This document shows, one piece after another, positions 25,395 through 33,900 of a DNA stretch of 64,000 bases. The stretch is taken from the NCBI GenBank assembly GCA_036265385.1, contig DATAPD010000048.1, positions 62,001 through 126,000 on the forward strand, read 5' to 3'. A model generated the notes under the pieces. The model was not told the origin of the DNA. It made no database searches and saw only the letters and a program-made list of their open reading frames with translations. Position numbers and translations under genes: made by a program. The stretch comes from DATAPD01 sp036265385 (lineage in GTDB: Bacteria > Acidobacteriota > Terriglobia > Terriglobales > Acidobacteriaceae). Positions within the stretch are counted from its first letter, which is position 1; each line of letters starts with the position of its first letter.

Positions 25395-26912
25395 ATGTAC
25401 GCCGAGAGCAGCTTGGCCACCGCGACCCTGACCGTACTCCCGAAACCACGTTCTAAACCTAAGGCCGGACTTCGCTTGTGGATGCAGCGAGTTCTCGAAG
25501 AATGCGATAGCGCGGCCGTCGACTTTTCTGCCGATCCGGTTCACGACCTTCGTGTCGCCATTCGCCGCTGCCGTTCGCTCGCCGATGGATTGATTCCAAT
25601 CGATCCAAATCCTGACTGGAAGAAGATGAAACGTGCGGCTCGCAGCCTCTTTTCGGCGCTTGGCGAGCTCCGCGACAAACAGGTATTGGCGGAATGGGTC
25701 GAAAAACTCTTTCCTGCAGAGGATCCGCCTGCACGAAAACTCTTGGCGTTTACTGAGTCTGAGCAGGTTCGATTGAAAGTGACTGCTCACCAGGAACTCG
25801 AGCGCTTCGATCGCAAAGCTTGGCAGCGCTGGAGCGTGGAGCTTCCGCGCCGGCTCAATTTCCTTCGCCCCGGACACATCGTTTTTCGACATCTTGCGCT
25901 GGAACGCTGGACGCAGGCTCTGGCTGCTCATCGTCACGCTATGCGAAGCCGCTCCGCAACCTCTCTTCATCAGGCTCGCATCGCGATCAAGCGTTTTCGC
26001 TACACCGTGGAAAATTTTTTGCCTGAGCAGCATCGGTTGTGGAGCGACGACCTGAAGGAATTGCAGGACTTACTCGGAGAAATTCACGATCTTGATGTCC
26101 TCTGGCATGTGGCATTGCAGATCCACGCATTCGCTAATGCCGAAGAACGCACCCGATGGCATCGGCGCATTCTCGAAGAGAGGTCCAATCGCCTTGCGCG
26201 TTATCGCGAAAAATTGAACGGTAAGGACGGACTCTGGCGCGTGTGGCGTAGCCAATTACCTCCCGAGAACCAGGTCCGCGCCGCAGCACTCGAAAGGCTG
26301 AAAGTCTGGGCGGCATTCCTCGATCCGAACGTGGCGCAATCGCGAAGAGTCAGTGCATTGGCTTCCGAACTATTTCATGGGCTCGTCGCGCATCGTCTTA
26401 TTCCAGCCGTTCATGAGAAAGAGTTGCACTCGATTTTGGAACTCGCCGCCCTTGCCCATCAGGTAAAGCCAGTGCGGGATGCTGAGAGCCGTCCGAAAGT
26501 CTCTGCACGCTTGCTGCGCATACTTCCGCCACCGTTGGGATACTCGGCTCATGAGCTCAAGCTCGCCGCAGCTGTCGTTCGTTTTCATCGTGGAGATCTT
26601 CCTTCTGCGAGTAAGAAAACAATGCAGCAACTCGAGCGCGCCGACCGCCGCCAAGTCGCTTTGTTGGCCGGCATCCTTCGCTTGGCAAACGTTTTTGCCA
26701 GCGCCTCATCCGCCGCTGTCACTCGCCTGATTACGGAAGAAAGAAATCGGCAACTCCGCATCTACGCCGAAGGATACCGTCCGAGCGCGGCTTTCGCGCA
26801 GCAACTGGCGACCGAACGTTACCTGCTGGAATCTGTTTTGCGCCGCGCGATCCTTGTGCGCCCATTTCGCAAGCCGGCACCAAAACGTCCTACCTTGGTT
26901 CGTCCTCGGTAG
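25395..26912 (+). CDS. CHAD domain protein fused to Ppx/GppA-type HD region
   Basis: 505 aa. Residues about 20-280 are a CHAD domain: paired helical units with conserved basic and His residues (DPVHDLRVAIRRCRS, LHQARIAIKRFRYTVENFLP, QDLLGEIHDLDVLW). CHAD proteins bind inorganic polyphosphate. Residues 310-480 resemble the C-terminal HD-like helical domain of exopolyphosphatase Ppx/GppA (LGYSAHELKLAAAVVRFHRG, RRQVALLAGILRLANVF), although the HD pair is degenerate. The fusion points to polyphosphate binding or turnover. ATG 25395 is preferred; an upstream TTG at 25266 would add 43 residues. It is divergent from the PilZ gene. Confidence 0.75.
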   Translation: MYAESSLATATLTVLPKPRSKPKAGLRLWMQRVLEECDSAAVDFSADPVHDLRVAIRRCRSLADGLIPIDPNPDWKKMKRAARSLFSALGELRDKQVLAEWVEKLFPAEDPPARKLLAFTESEQVRLKVTAHQELERFDRKAWQRWSVELPRRLNFLRPGHIVFRHLALERWTQALAAHRHAMRSRSATSLHQARIAIKRFRYTVENFLPEQHRLWSDDLKELQDLLGEIHDLDVLWHVALQIHAFANAEERTRWHRRILEERSNRLARYREKLNGKDGLWRVWRSQLPPENQVRAAALERLKVWAAFLDPNVAQSRRVSALASELFHGLVAHRLIPAVHEKELHSILELAALAHQVKPVRDAESRPKVSARLLRILPPPLGYSAHELKLAAAVVRFHRGDLPSASKKTMQQLERADRRQVALLAGILRLANVFASASSAAVTRLITEERNRQLRIYAEGYRPSAAFAQQLATERYLLESVLRRAILVRPFRKPAPKRPTLVRPR

Positions 26913-26962
26913 CCACCCAGTCACTTCTCTGATCGCTCCAGCGCGACTACAACAGGGAAGTC

Positions 26963-27514
26963 ATGACTCACCCGCAATTGGTTGATCTCGCCGTCAAATG
27001 GCTCCGACGTTATCGCTGCGGCGTTGTTCTTTCCGAGCAGGCATGCGTAAGCGGCGAGATGCCCGACGCCATCGGATGGAAACGTGCCTGCCATTCAGTG
27101 GTCGTCGAATGCAAAGTTTCTCGCGCTGACTTTCTCGCCGATCGTGACAAACCCTTCCGCAAAGATCCGAAGAAAGCTTTAGGCTGTGAGCGTTTTTATT
27201 TGGCGTCTCCAGGTTTGATTCGAAAAGAAGAACTCCCGCGCGGCTGGGGACTTCTCGAAGTTTTTAACCGCTCTGTTCAAGTTGCACACGAATCCGACAA
27301 GAACTTGCGCTCCCAGTTCGGCTTTCGTTATGAGATGAACCTGTTGCTGGCAAGCCTCCGCCGGGTCGAAGTCCGCATCGAGCCTCAAACCATTACTGAC
27401 TTTTTGAAGTGGAAGAACCGCATGGCCGAATACAACCGCGGATCATTGCCGGAGGGCCTCACCACGTCAGAAGAAGAAGCTAATCATTTCCTGGATGCAT
27501 TAGCGGATGTTTGA
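26963..27514 (+). CDS. MmcB-like / PD-(D/E)XK fold hypothetical protein
   Basis: 183 aa with GGGAAG six bases before the ATG. The core MPDAIGWKR...VVVECKVSRADFLADR gives a D-x(n)-E-x-K nuclease signature, followed by DKPFRKDPKKALGCERFYLA, similar to MmcB/DUF2161-type proteins of nuclease fold. This suggests DNA repair or DNA ends as substrate, but no partner gene supports it. The downstream gap holds a candidate small RNA on the opposite strand. Confidence 0.55.
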   Translation: MTHPQLVDLAVKWLRRYRCGVVLSEQACVSGEMPDAIGWKRACHSVVVECKVSRADFLADRDKPFRKDPKKALGCERFYLASPGLIRKEELPRGWGLLEVFNRSVQVAHESDKNLRSQFGFRYEMNLLLASLRRVEVRIEPQTITDFLKWKNRMAEYNRGSLPEGLTTSEEEANHFLDALADV

Positions 27515-27540
27515 AGCAGAGAGCCTGACGCATGGAGCCT

Positions 27541-27573
27541 AAAAAGGAAAACCGGGCAGATTCGCCCGGTTCC
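27541..27573 (-). terminator. Intrinsic terminator of the candidate sRNA
   Basis: In minus-strand sense AACCGGGC (27571-27564), loop GAATCT and GCCCGGTT (27557-27550) run into TTCCTTTTT. The T tract exists only on the minus strand, so it stops leftward transcription and does not serve the plus-strand gene that ends at 27514. Confidence 0.85.
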
Positions 27574-27707
27574 TATAGCGTCGAGTTGGATGCGGTTACA
27601 TCCGAGCGCGGCGCGGCCAGCGCATCGATGACTCGTGGTCCGTTTTGGCCACGTACAACCGCCACCCTCGCGCCAGCCTGAAAGCACTACGGAGCGAGAG
27701 ATGAACG
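27541..27707 (-). ncRNA. Candidate sigma-54-driven small RNA
   Basis: About 165 nt predicted between a sigma-54-type promoter and an intrinsic terminator. The interior has no ORF with a ribosome binding site. Two further hairpins are visible in minus sense: CGTGG...CCACG around 27652-27633 with A-rich loop, and GGATG...CATCC around 27603-27588. I do not recognise the RNA family. Targets, if it acts by base pairing, are unknown. The call rests on the coincidence of a strong promoter, a strong terminator and correct orientation. Confidence 0.5.
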
Positions 27708-27717
27708 CGTGGAATAT

Positions 27718-27734
27718 TGCAAACGCCGTGCCAG
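27718..27734 (-). promoter_or_regulatory. Sigma-54 (RpoN) promoter
   Basis: In minus-strand sense CTGGCACGGCGTTTGCA matches the -24/-12 consensus YTGGCAC-N5-TTGCW at every defined position. The predicted start is near 27707. It points away from recR and towards the terminator at 27541-27573. Activator sites upstream (27735-27890) were not identified. Confidence 0.7.
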
Positions 27735-27892
27735 CCGCATAGTTGCTATGGCACTTTATGGGTAGACTGTAAGTAGTTGTGAAAGAATTGTTTATCGTCG
27801 CTTGTGGACAGGAGGCTTGCTGCTCAATTTCGGCCGCGTCTACCTGTGTTCAAACTCTTGCACATGATGACCCGCCATCAAGCACTTGAAAC
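27735..27892. other. Gap between sRNA promoter and recR
   Basis: No gene supported. Short ORFs here lack ribosome binding sites. This is where an enhancer-binding protein for the sigma-54 promoter would be expected to bind, but no clear dyad stands out. Confidence 0.25.
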
Positions 27893-28492
27893 TCACAGCT
27901 CTCGCCGTCCTTCGATCGACTTGAGCATCGTGATCTCATCCGCGTATTCAATGTCGCTTCCTACCGGAATACCCGTCGCGATCCGAGTCACTTTCAACCC
28001 CGGACGCCGCAAGTGCTGGGACAAGTAAGTCGCAGTGGCTTCCCCCTCAACCGTGGGATTCGTCGCAATGATGACTTCATCAATCTGATCGCCCTCCACG
28101 CGCCGTGCGAGGTTTGCAATCCGAAGCTGCTCCGGGCCGACTCCGTGCAGCGGCGACAACGACCCATGCAGCACGTGATACACGCCATTGAAGTGCTTCG
28201 TCTTCTCAATCGCGGCGATGTTGGTGGGCTCCTCCACCACGCACACGATGCGCTGGTTCCGCGTCGGACTGCTGCAATAAACACAAGGATCAATGTCCGT
28301 GATGTTGTTGCACACCGAGCAGAGACGCAGGCTCGCCTTTACATCGCGAACGGCAACCGCCAACGCTTCCGCATCATCGTCGCTCGAGCGCAGAATATGA
28401 AAAGCCAGCCGCTGTGCAGTCTTCGCGCCGATTCCCGGCAGTTTCTTCAGTTCGTCAATCAGCCGCGTCATCGGCTCAGCAAATTTGGACAT
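27893..28492 (-). CDS. recR: Recombination protein RecR
   Basis: 199 aa. With RecFO it loads RecA on single-stranded DNA during gap repair. The helix-hairpin-helix start (LIDELKKLPGIGAKTAQRLAF), the zinc finger CSVC...PCVYC near residues 57-71 and the Toprim domain (IVCVVEEPTNIAAIEKT, EVIIATNPTVEGEATA) are all present. Length is standard. It belongs to the widespread dnaX-ybaB-recR neighbourhood, here with a DUF3224 gene inserted before it. Confidence 0.96.
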   Translation of the reverse strand: MSKFAEPMTRLIDELKKLPGIGAKTAQRLAFHILRSSDDDAEALAVAVRDVKASLRLCSVCNNITDIDPCVYCSSPTRNQRIVCVVEEPTNIAAIEKTKHFNGVYHVLHGSLSPLHGVGPEQLRIANLARRVEGDQIDEVIIATNPTVEGEATATYLSQHLRRPGLKVTRIATGIPVGSDIEYADEITMLKSIEGRREL

Positions 28493-28545
28493 AAGAATCT
28501 TTATTCCCCAAACGCGTATGAGACGCGTGTCTCACCCATCGCGCA

Positions 28546-29052
28546 TCACTGCGTGGGCAGCGTGTACTCCATATCGTAGTAGTGCTTTCCGTCTTTAATC
28601 TCGATATTGAACTTGCCAGACAGACCCGCCAACTGCTCTGTTCCTGAGCCCGGCACGACGATGATGTTCAAGTCGCCCTTACCGTTCTGCATGATTGCAT
28701 TGTGCTGGAGCGTAAAACTCCCAGTGCGTCCGCCGAGCGTACACGTAACGCGTTCCAGGGCGACGTATCCGCCGGCGCCTTCTTTTGGCCCCCCGGTCGC
28801 CAACATCAGCCCTTTACTCGTCGCTTCGAGATCTCCGTGGATCTCTTTATCGATGGACATTCTGCTGAATGTTTTATCGAGTGCCGCGTCCTCCTGTGGT
28901 GTGATTTTCACATCGAATGTCCCTTTGGCATGGCTAGCCACGGATTCTCCTTTTTGTGCAGCAGATGGCTGTGCCTGGGCGCACGCGATAACTCCTAGGC
29001 AGGCGATCGCGGCCACGCGGAACGCTATAGTTTTCAGTTTTTTCGGAATCAT
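28546..29052 (-). CDS. Exported DUF3224 protein
   Basis: 168 aa with signal peptide (RVAAIACLGVIACAQA/QPS). The rest is a single DUF3224 beta-barrel-like domain (AKGTFDVKITPQED, GSGTEQLAGLSGKFNIEI, KHYYDMEYTLP), a family of unknown function related to allene-oxide-cyclase-like barrels. ATG 29052 starts one base after the ybaB stop (TGAAATG), so it is translated with ybaB. Its presence between two DNA-metabolism genes looks like an insertion into an otherwise conserved gene order. Confidence 0.8.
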   Translation of the reverse strand: MIPKKLKTIAFRVAAIACLGVIACAQAQPSAAQKGESVASHAKGTFDVKITPQEDAALDKTFSRMSIDKEIHGDLEATSKGLMLATGGPKEGAGGYVALERVTCTLGGRTGSFTLQHNAIMQNGKGDLNIIVVPGSGTEQLAGLSGKFNIEIKDGKHYYDMEYTLPTQ

Positions 29053-29053
29053 T

Positions 29054-29356
29054 TCAGAAGAGTCCGCCCAATCCACCCATCATCCCGCCAAGACTCGACT
29101 GCATCGCCGTATCAACCTTGCGCGCGGCTTCATTGATTGCGGCCATCACCATGTCCTGCAGCATCTCGACATCTCCAGACTTCACCGCCTCCGGATCGAT
29201 CTTCACACTCAACAATTGCTTGCGGCCATCCATTTTCACGGTCACCGTGCCACCACCAGCGGAGGCATCCACAACCGTCTCTTGCATTTTCTTCTGCAGG
29301 ACTTCGTACTGCTTCTTTGCCTGCGACATCAGTTCCTGAATATTGAATCCACCCAT
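29054..29356 (-). CDS. ybaB: YbaB/EbfC nucleoid-associated protein
   Basis: 100 aa. A small dimeric DNA-binding protein with the family pattern: N-terminal helix (QELMSQAKKQYEVLQKKMQE), beta strands (VVDASAGGGTVTVKMDG, LLSVKIDPEAVK) and C-terminal helix (MLQDMVMAAINEAARKV). The Gly-Met-rich end is typical. It lies between dnaX and recR as in many bacteria. Confidence 0.93.
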   Translation of the reverse strand: MGGFNIQELMSQAKKQYEVLQKKMQETVVDASAGGGTVTVKMDGRKQLLSVKIDPEAVKSGDVEMLQDMVMAAINEAARKVDTAMQSSLGGMMGGLGGLF

Positions 29357-29392
29357 GATCTTCCTCGTGGAAATAAATCATTTCTAGCTGAT

Positions 29393-29521
29393 GGCCCCAG
29401 GCTCCAGTCTTTGTTCTGTAGCGGCCTCAGCGTGGCCTGCGACCTTAATAACGCAATCTGTGATTCAGATCCGCTGCCCGAAATGCACTGCGAAAAAAGC
29501 TGCAGCCTGGCGCCTGAAGCC
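29393..29521. repeat. Inverted heptad words between ybaB and dnaX
   Basis: On the plus strand GGCCCCA and GGCTCCA are consecutive at 29393-29406. On the minus strand GGCTTCA, GGCGCCA and GGCTGCA are consecutive at 29521-29501. The same word thus appears in opposite orientation at both ends of the gap. The right arm also forms the stem of the probable dnaX terminator. Confidence 0.5.
29493..29520 (-). terminator. Probable terminator after dnaX
   Basis: In minus sense GCTTCAG...CTGCAGC (29520-29499) forms an imperfect stem with one mismatch and is followed by six T. It lies eight bases past the dnaX stop, which would separate dnaX from ybaB transcription. Confidence 0.55.
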
Positions 29522-29526
29522 GAGTC

Positions 29527-31311
29527 CTAGCCTTTCTTCGTATAGTCGATGATCGTGCGGATTTCCGCGCCGAATGTCTCTTGCATTTTGCGCACAATGG
29601 GATCCTGCTCGGCTTTGCTACGCCCCCCACCATTGCCCCGCGAAACTGGAACCGCGGAAGCTGTTCCACCCGGAACCACCCTCAGTTTCACCGGACGCCC
29701 CACCGCCCCACTTGCGGCAGCGCCCACTGTGCGCTTAGCCTCCGCGCTCACCGACATATCGATCACAACTTGCGAAGCGGCTACTTTCACCGCCAGATCG
29801 CCACCCTCAAGTCGCCATTCTCCGGCTTCGAGCATTGCAATCAGCATCGGCTGTCCCGCCAGCGCGTTGAGAACAACATTTCTCAGTTCCGGCTCGGACA
29901 AATTTTTCGGCTCGACCGCGATTTGCGCCTCCACTGCACGCTCTGGCGCCGCCGCGCTTGTCGCAACTTGCGGCGCAGCCGATCCCATTACGACCGCAGC
30001 CGCGTTCGGCACAGCTCTTGGTCCCGGAACAGGTTCGGCGGACATCTCCGGCTTGTTCTTTCGCGCAGTATCGGCAGCAAACGGCGAAACCACTCCGCCA
30101 CGAGTTCCTTCGGTTCGTCGCGGTTCGTTTCCGCCAACCACGCTGGGTCGAGCAACCGGTCTTGCAACCGCGGCAGAAGGCCCGGCTCCGCTGAGCAACT
30201 CCTCGATCGGCAGCAATCGCTGCGCGTGTGCCATCTTCAATAATCCCAATTCAAGATGGAACCGTTGTTCTTGCCGATAACCGAGTTCGCCATGCGTCCG
30301 CAACATGATCTGGAGATGGCGTGCCAAGTCTTCTTCACTGAATAGTTCCGCAACGCGCGCCACGCGTTCCCGCTCATCGCCAGAAATCTGCAGCAGGGGA
30401 GAATCTTTGCCTGCGACCTTGGCCACTGTGGCATTACGCAGGAAGCGAACCAGTTGTCGCGCAAAATGCGTCGGGTTCTGGCCTTCACTGATCAGTTCGT
30501 CCACTTGCCGCAGGACGTCTTCGCTGGAACTTTGCGCGACTGCCTTCATCACGTTTTCAAGCACGTGTGAGGGAGCAGATCCGATCAGTTGCCGAACGCC
30601 TTCGAGCGTCAGCGCCCCACTGGAAGATGCAATCGCCTGGTCCAGGATCGACAATGCATCGCGCATGGAACCATCACCGGCTTCTGCCAGCAATGCCAGC
30701 GCGTCTTCGTCCGCTTTAATCTGTTCTCGGCCGGTCAGGTCGCGCAGTTGTCCGAGAATGTCTTCAAACTTCACTGCCCGAAAGCTGAAATGCTGGCACC
30801 GCGAACGAATTGTTTGCGGAATATCTTCCGGCGCTGTCGTCGCCAGCATAAACACGACGTGTCCCGGAGGTTCTTCCAAGGTTTTCAGCAGCGCATTGAA
30901 AGCCGCATCGGTGATCTGGTGGGCTTCATCCAGAATGTAGATCTTGAAGCGATCGCGCGCCGGACGGTACCGCGCCGCCTCTCTCAACTCACGGATTTCG
31001 TCAATGCCGCGGTTTGTCGCCGCGTCGATCTCGATGACATCGACGGAGTTACCTGCTCGTATCTCGGTGCACGATTCACAGACTCCGCACGGTTCGGCGA
31101 CTGGCGCATCCTTGGATCGGCAGTTAAGCGCCATGGCAAGGATGCGAGCCACTGTCGTTTTGCCGATCCCGCGATGTCCGCTGAAGATGTATCCGTGCGC
31201 GATGCGTCCTTGCTCGAGGGCATTTTTGAGCGTGCGGGTAACATGTTCTTGCCCGATGACGTCGGAGAACTTCTGTGGCCGGTACTTACGGGCGAGGACC
31301 TGATAGCTCAT
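29527..31311 (-). CDS. dnaX: DNA polymerase III subunit gamma/tau
   Basis: 594 aa. The clamp-loader ATPase: Walker A in FSGHRGIGKTTVARIL, zinc module CRSKDAPVAEPCGVCESC, Walker B in FKIYILDEAHQIT, and the SRC arginine-finger region (QTIRSRCQHFSF). Domain III helices follow to about residue 370, then a Pro/Ala-rich linker and a C-terminal tau-like region ending AEIRTIIDYTKKG. I saw no obvious programmed-frameshift signal, so a separate gamma form is not evident. It is the likely first gene of the dnaX-ybaB-recR region. Confidence 0.95.
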   Translation of the reverse strand: MSYQVLARKYRPQKFSDVIGQEHVTRTLKNALEQGRIAHGYIFSGHRGIGKTTVARILAMALNCRSKDAPVAEPCGVCESCTEIRAGNSVDVIEIDAATNRGIDEIRELREAARYRPARDRFKIYILDEAHQITDAAFNALLKTLEEPPGHVVFMLATTAPEDIPQTIRSRCQHFSFRAVKFEDILGQLRDLTGREQIKADEDALALLAEAGDGSMRDALSILDQAIASSSGALTLEGVRQLIGSAPSHVLENVMKAVAQSSSEDVLRQVDELISEGQNPTHFARQLVRFLRNATVAKVAGKDSPLLQISGDERERVARVAELFSEEDLARHLQIMLRTHGELGYRQEQRFHLELGLLKMAHAQRLLPIEELLSGAGPSAAVARPVARPSVVGGNEPRRTEGTRGGVVSPFAADTARKNKPEMSAEPVPGPRAVPNAAAVVMGSAAPQVATSAAAPERAVEAQIAVEPKNLSEPELRNVVLNALAGQPMLIAMLEAGEWRLEGGDLAVKVAASQVVIDMSVSAEAKRTVGAAASGAVGRPVKLRVVPGGTASAVPVSRGNGGGRSKAEQDPIVRKMQETFGAEIRTIIDYTKKG

Positions 31312-31460
31312 CGGAATCTCTGATTATACAGTCCTGGCAAGCTCTGTTTGCGCTGTCCTCAAACAACTTCGATTCGCCTTCTACAAACAAATGGCGTCAT
31401 CCCAAAGCCGCGCGCTGTCTCCAGCGCGGCGAGGGATCTCGCGCGCATTGCCACCCAACA

Positions 31461-31520
31461 GAACTGAGCACCGCCCACGCCCACTGACCACTGAGAACTG
31501 GCCACTGCCCACTGCTTCTC
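31461..31520. repeat. Heptad-periodic tract after yjbQ
   Basis: Five consecutive 7-nt words from 31482 to 31516 follow the pattern CACTGNN (CACTGAC, CACTGAG, AACTGGC, CACTGCC, CACTGCT), with weaker copies back to 31469. The tract lies directly after the yjbQ stop codon (minus strand) in the 209-base gap before dnaX. Confidence 0.8.
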
Positions 31521-31934
31521 TCACTCTCCCATCACTTTCACAATCACCCTCTTCTCGCGCTGCCCATCGAACTCGGCATAAAAAATTCGTTGCCACGTTC
31601 CGAAGTCCAGTTGGCCTGCCGTGATCGGCACTATGACCTCATGGTGAATCAGCAAAGCTTTTAAGTGCGAATCGCCGTTGTCTTCACCGGTCTGATGATG
31701 CTTGTAGTCTTTCTTGAACGGCGCTAAGCCCTCCAGCCACTTGTCGATGTCTTCAATCAATCCGTCTTCGTTATCGTTCACATACACACCCGCCGTGATG
31801 TGCATGGCCGATACGAGCACCATGCCTTCCTTGACTCCGCTCCGCTTCACAATTTGTTCCACTTGCGGCGTGATGTGTACGTAGGCACGATGTGTCTTGG
31901 TATGAAATTTCAAGTATTCAGTATGTGCAGTCAC
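31521..31934 (-). CDS. yjbQ: YjbQ family (UPF0047) protein
   Basis: 137 aa, the full length of this small family. Conserved segments are VLVSAMHITAGVYVNDNEDG, DNGDSHLKALLIHHEVIVPI and GTWQRIFYAEFDGQREKRV. Members bind a metal with conserved His residues and have been reported to have weak thiamin-phosphate synthase activity; the physiological role is not settled. It is alone on the minus strand, divergent from the DUF2339 gene 55 bases away. Confidence 0.9.
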   Translation of the reverse strand: MTAHTEYLKFHTKTHRAYVHITPQVEQIVKRSGVKEGMVLVSAMHITAGVYVNDNEDGLIEDIDKWLEGLAPFKKDYKHHQTGEDNGDSHLKALLIHHEVIVPITAGQLDFGTWQRIFYAEFDGQREKRVIVKVMGE

Positions 31935-31989
31935 AAGGTATGTCCTTTCAAACTAGGTCAGTTTCGCAGATAATGCCGGGGAATTCAGC

Positions 31990-33900
31990 TTGGGGAGCGC
32001 TTTGGACTCGCACAACGACGACCTCGATTCCCTGCGTGCGTTGATAGCTGATCTGACCCGCCGCGTGTACAGGCTGGAGCAGGCCCTTGAATTGCGGGCT
32101 ACAACGCCTGCACGCGAAGAAACCGCACCTGCGATCCCAAGCGTCGCAGCACCACCTCCGGCAAGCCCTCCACGACAAGCAGAAGTTCCTTCGCCTCCTC
32201 CTCCGATGCCTGCAATTCCACTGCATATCGAGAAAAGGACAGCATCCGAAGACCGCGATCTCGAATCGCGCATCGGTTCGCAGTGGCTGAACCGCATCGG
32301 CATTACCGCAGTATTGGTGGGCACTTCCTATTTTCTGAAGTTCGCATTTGATAACAACTGGATTGGTCCTGCCGGGCGCGTCACGATCGGGATACTTGCG
32401 GGCATCGGACTCTTGCTCTGGAGTGAACGGTTTCGCGCTAAAGGCTATCCCGCTTTTTCGTATTCACTAAAAGCGGTCGGCATCGGAACGCTCTACCTTT
32501 CGATCTGGGCTGCGTTCCAGGTCTACGCGTTAATTCCGTCAGGCTTTGCATTTCTAGCGATGCTAGTCGTGACCGCCGCCACTGCTGTCATGGCAATCAC
32601 GCAACACGCCGAAATCCTTGCAGCATTCGCACTCACAGGCGGTTTTGCGACGCCCGTCCTGCTTTCGACCGGACAGAACCGCGAATTCGAATTATTTGCC
32701 TACGTTGCTCTGCTCGATCTCGCTACGTTGGTGCTTGTCGTGACTCGCCCATGGCAGCGACTGCTCGTGATCAGCTTCGTGGGCACTCTGTCGCTCTATA
32801 TGGGGTGGTACGCAAGCTTCTACAGCGTTTCGCAACTGCGCCTCACGCTTGGGTTCGCGACATTGTTCTTTGCGATTTTCGCGGTGGCTCCGCTGGTCGC
32901 GCGTCGACGCACGGCCGACATTGATACCACAACTATTCCAGAGCAGCTTCGTCGGGGAAGCGGATCACCGCTTGCGCTCTTCCTCGCCTTCGTCAACGCA
33001 GGTGTGTATTTCCTGCAGGTTTATGCGATGTACGAGGCGATCGACAAGACGCTGACTGCCTGGTTCGCGCTCGCGTTAGCAGCTGTTTACATTTTGCTCA
33101 GCCGCCGTGCTGGAGTTCGTTACGGAGAAGAGGCCCAGCAATCCTTGCGCTTACTGCACCTCGCGTTGGCAATCGGTTTCGTCACTATTGCGATCCCCAT
33201 CCGCCTCGATGCTCACTGGATCACGATTGGCTGGTTGATCGAAGCCGGAGTTCTGCTCTGGGTCGCGGATCGAATTAAATCCGAGCTGCTGAATGTTTTC
33301 GCGGTCGGCGCGCTCGTTCTGGGCGTCGTTCGCCTGATTGTGTACGACAATTTCCGGACGGACACGATCTTCTTCAACGCGCGCTTTGCGACTTACCTTG
33401 TTGCCATTGCGGTGCTGGCTGCTGTCATCTGGTTCGGCGCGCAGCGTAAAGACGAGACGGGCAAGAGCGCTGTCGTATTTGCGTCGATCGCTTTGAACGT
33501 TCTTGCATTGCTGGCACTCAGCCATGAGGTGTACGACTACTTCGATCGGCAAATCCAATTCATTATTCGGGGCTACCGTTATCAAACCCCCTATTCCACG
33601 GAACTTCGCGCGCTAACCCGCGCGCGAGATTTCACCTTCTCGGCGTTGTGGATGGTATACGGTGCTGTTCTGATGGCGATTGGCTTCTGGCGGCGCTCAG
33701 CGTTTATCCGCTGGCAGGCCCTGGTGCTCATCGCCGTCACAATCATCAAAGTTTTCGTCTATGACGTTTCTGAACTCGATCGCGCTTATCGCATCCTGAG
33801 CTTCATCGTGCTGGGAGTGATCCTGTTGGCCATTTCATTCGTCTATCAGCGCGATTGGCTGCACTTATCCAAAAAGCACCAGGAGACCACACCGTCGTGA
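31990..33900 (+). CDS. DUF2339 multi-spanning membrane protein
   Basis: 636 aa. An N-terminal coiled segment (LIADLTRRVYRLEQALE) and a Pro-rich linker lead into SQWLNRIGITAVLVGTSYFL, the DUF2339 hallmark, and then about 15 or more transmembrane helices. The function is unknown; a role in envelope or polysaccharide processes is often guessed. The start is a TTG at 31990 with GGGGA seven bases before it. The gene overlaps the following DUF3999 gene by four bases (GTGA), and this pair recurs in other bacteria, which suggests that the two proteins act together. Confidence 0.8.
   Translation: MGSALDSHNDDLDSLRALIADLTRRVYRLEQALELRATTPAREETAPAIPSVAAPPPASPPRQAEVPSPPPPMPAIPLHIEKRTASEDRDLESRIGSQWLNRIGITAVLVGTSYFLKFAFDNNWIGPAGRVTIGILAGIGLLLWSERFRAKGYPAFSYSLKAVGIGTLYLSIWAAFQVYALIPSGFAFLAMLVVTAATAVMAITQHAEILAAFALTGGFATPVLLSTGQNREFELFAYVALLDLATLVLVVTRPWQRLLVISFVGTLSLYMGWYASFYSVSQLRLTLGFATLFFAIFAVAPLVARRRTADIDTTTIPEQLRRGSGSPLALFLAFVNAGVYFLQVYAMYEAIDKTLTAWFALALAAVYILLSRRAGVRYGEEAQQSLRLLHLALAIGFVTIAIPIRLDAHWITIGWLIEAGVLLWVADRIKSELLNVFAVGALVLGVVRLIVYDNFRTDTIFFNARFATYLVAIAVLAAVIWFGAQRKDETGKSAVVFASIALNVLALLALSHEVYDYFDRQIQFIIRGYRYQTPYSTELRALTRARDFTFSALWMVYGAVLMAIGFWRRSAFIRWQALVLIAVTIIKVFVYDVSELDRAYRILSFIVLGVILLAISFVYQRDWLHLSKKHQETTPS

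Noticed and set aside
27484..27687. 67-codon minus-strand ORF within the sRNA region
   Set aside because: It has a GTG start without ribosome binding site, reads through the terminator stem and matches nothing known.
31312..31520. SRP RNA gene near dnaX
   Set aside because: The region lacks the conserved SRP loop sequences and is largely the heptad repeat tract.
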